Assembly: GCA_030698225.1 (NCBI GenBank)
Contig: JAUYNR010000091.1
Location: 1 to 56,341 of the forward strand
DNA: 56,341 bases
Source of the DNA: Oxalobacteraceae bacterium
GTDB lineage: Bacteria; Pseudomonadota; Gammaproteobacteria; Burkholderiales; Burkholderiaceae_D
Direction of reading: 5' to 3'
A program made the translations under genes and the position numbers. The stretch's first letter is position 1. Each line of letters begins with the position of its first letter. This document shows positions 56,202 through 56,341 of the stretch, piece by piece. The notes under the pieces are model-generated. The model was not told the DNA's origin. It ran no database searches and saw only the letters and a list, made by a program, of their open reading frames with translations.

Positions 56202-56341
56202 ACCTGAATCCGTGATGTGATTTCGAAATGTCCTTCTGAATCAACGTGCTACGCCACTTATCCACTCACCCAGCAGAGGGTGTGAATATGTTATTTAACC
56301 ATTTGATTTTAAAGGATATTATTTATTTCCCCTCACGGATC
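56202..56341 (-). repeat. 140-bp terminal repeat, right copy (MITE-like)
   Basis: Exact reverse complement of 2-141. It lies about 92 bp upstream of gph. The match ends at 56202 and flanking bases differ, so the repeat boundary is sharp. Confidence 0.85.

Noticed and set aside
1..56341. CRISPR arrays, rRNA genes, prophage or complete insertion sequences
   Set aside because: No regular short repeats, rRNA segments, transposase or phage structural genes were seen on either strand.

Overview
This window looks like a piece of a beta-proteobacterial chromosome (Burkholderiales, most likely Oxalobacteraceae-like). Evidence for this: the gene order tpiA-secG-tRNA-Leu-nuoABCDEFGHIJKLMN-DUF2818-NUDIX-ETF:ubiquinone oxidoreductase, with nuoC and nuoD as separate genes; polyhydroxybutyrate (PHB) functions (phasin, beta-ketothiolase, 3-hydroxybutyrate dehydrogenase, succinyl-CoA:3-ketoacid CoA transferase); the iscRSUA-hscBA-fdx-iscX operon; and a gph-Rieske-sppA block. 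The genus call is an inference from gene order and protein character, not from a search. No phage, CRISPR array or complete insertion sequence was seen. Almost all genes lie on the minus strand. Plus-strand exceptions are bdhA, the PAS-LuxR regulator, ETF-QO, gloB, mltD, rdgC and the beta-ketothiolase.

Layout. 0.2-4.7 kb: a degenerate EAL/HDOD signalling protein and a short chemotaxis operon cheR-cheD-cheB-cheY without cheA, cheW or cheZ. 5.1-8.9 kb: tRNA-Asn, relA, ridA and an alpha/beta hydrolase. 9.0-13.3 kb: ketone-body/PHB mobilisation (bdhA, scoAB), a divergent PAS-LuxR regulator, a YbgC-type thioesterase and a short-chain dehydrogenase. 13.5-30.7 kb: respiratory chain entry, with ETF-QO, a NUDIX hydrolase, DUF2818 and the complete 14-gene complex I operon. 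30.8-38.7 kb: tRNA-Leu, secG, tpiA, dnaQ, rnhA, a methyltransferase, gloB, mltD, rdgC and rsuA. 38.7-46.8 kb: ycaO, a CinA-like protein, an EI24 membrane protein, phasin, threonine aldolase, beta-ketothiolase and a SAM methyltransferase. 46.9-53.2 kb: the Fe-S cluster assembly operon. 53.4-56.1 kb: a candidate small RNA, a signal-peptide-peptidase-like protease, a Rieske protein and a HAD phosphatase.

How the genes work together. ETF-QO and complex I both feed electrons to ubiquinone. The isc operon, with a well-preserved IscR-type promoter box, supplies Fe-S clusters to complex I, ETF-QO and the Rieske protein. BktB-like thiolase, phasin, bdhA and scoAB are parts of one PHB build/store/recover cycle, although they are scattered over four transcription units.

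Most unusual: (1) five AT-rich intergenic elements (near 9.9, 33.0, 37.9, 46.8 and 50.4 kb) share three short boxes, GGGAGTATG, CCGCATA and AATAC, separated by 19 and 19 bp (20 in one copy) while the spacers diverge; I do not recognise this family. (2) The two window ends carry the same perfect 140-bp sequence in inverted orientation, and each copy has its own short terminal inverted repeats like a MITE. (3) The isc operon contains an internally deleted LysE/RhtB transporter remnant between hscB and hscA and a 375-bp gap holding one three-box element. (4) A promoter-hairpin pair between iscR and sppA outlines an unrecognised small RNA of about 150 nt.
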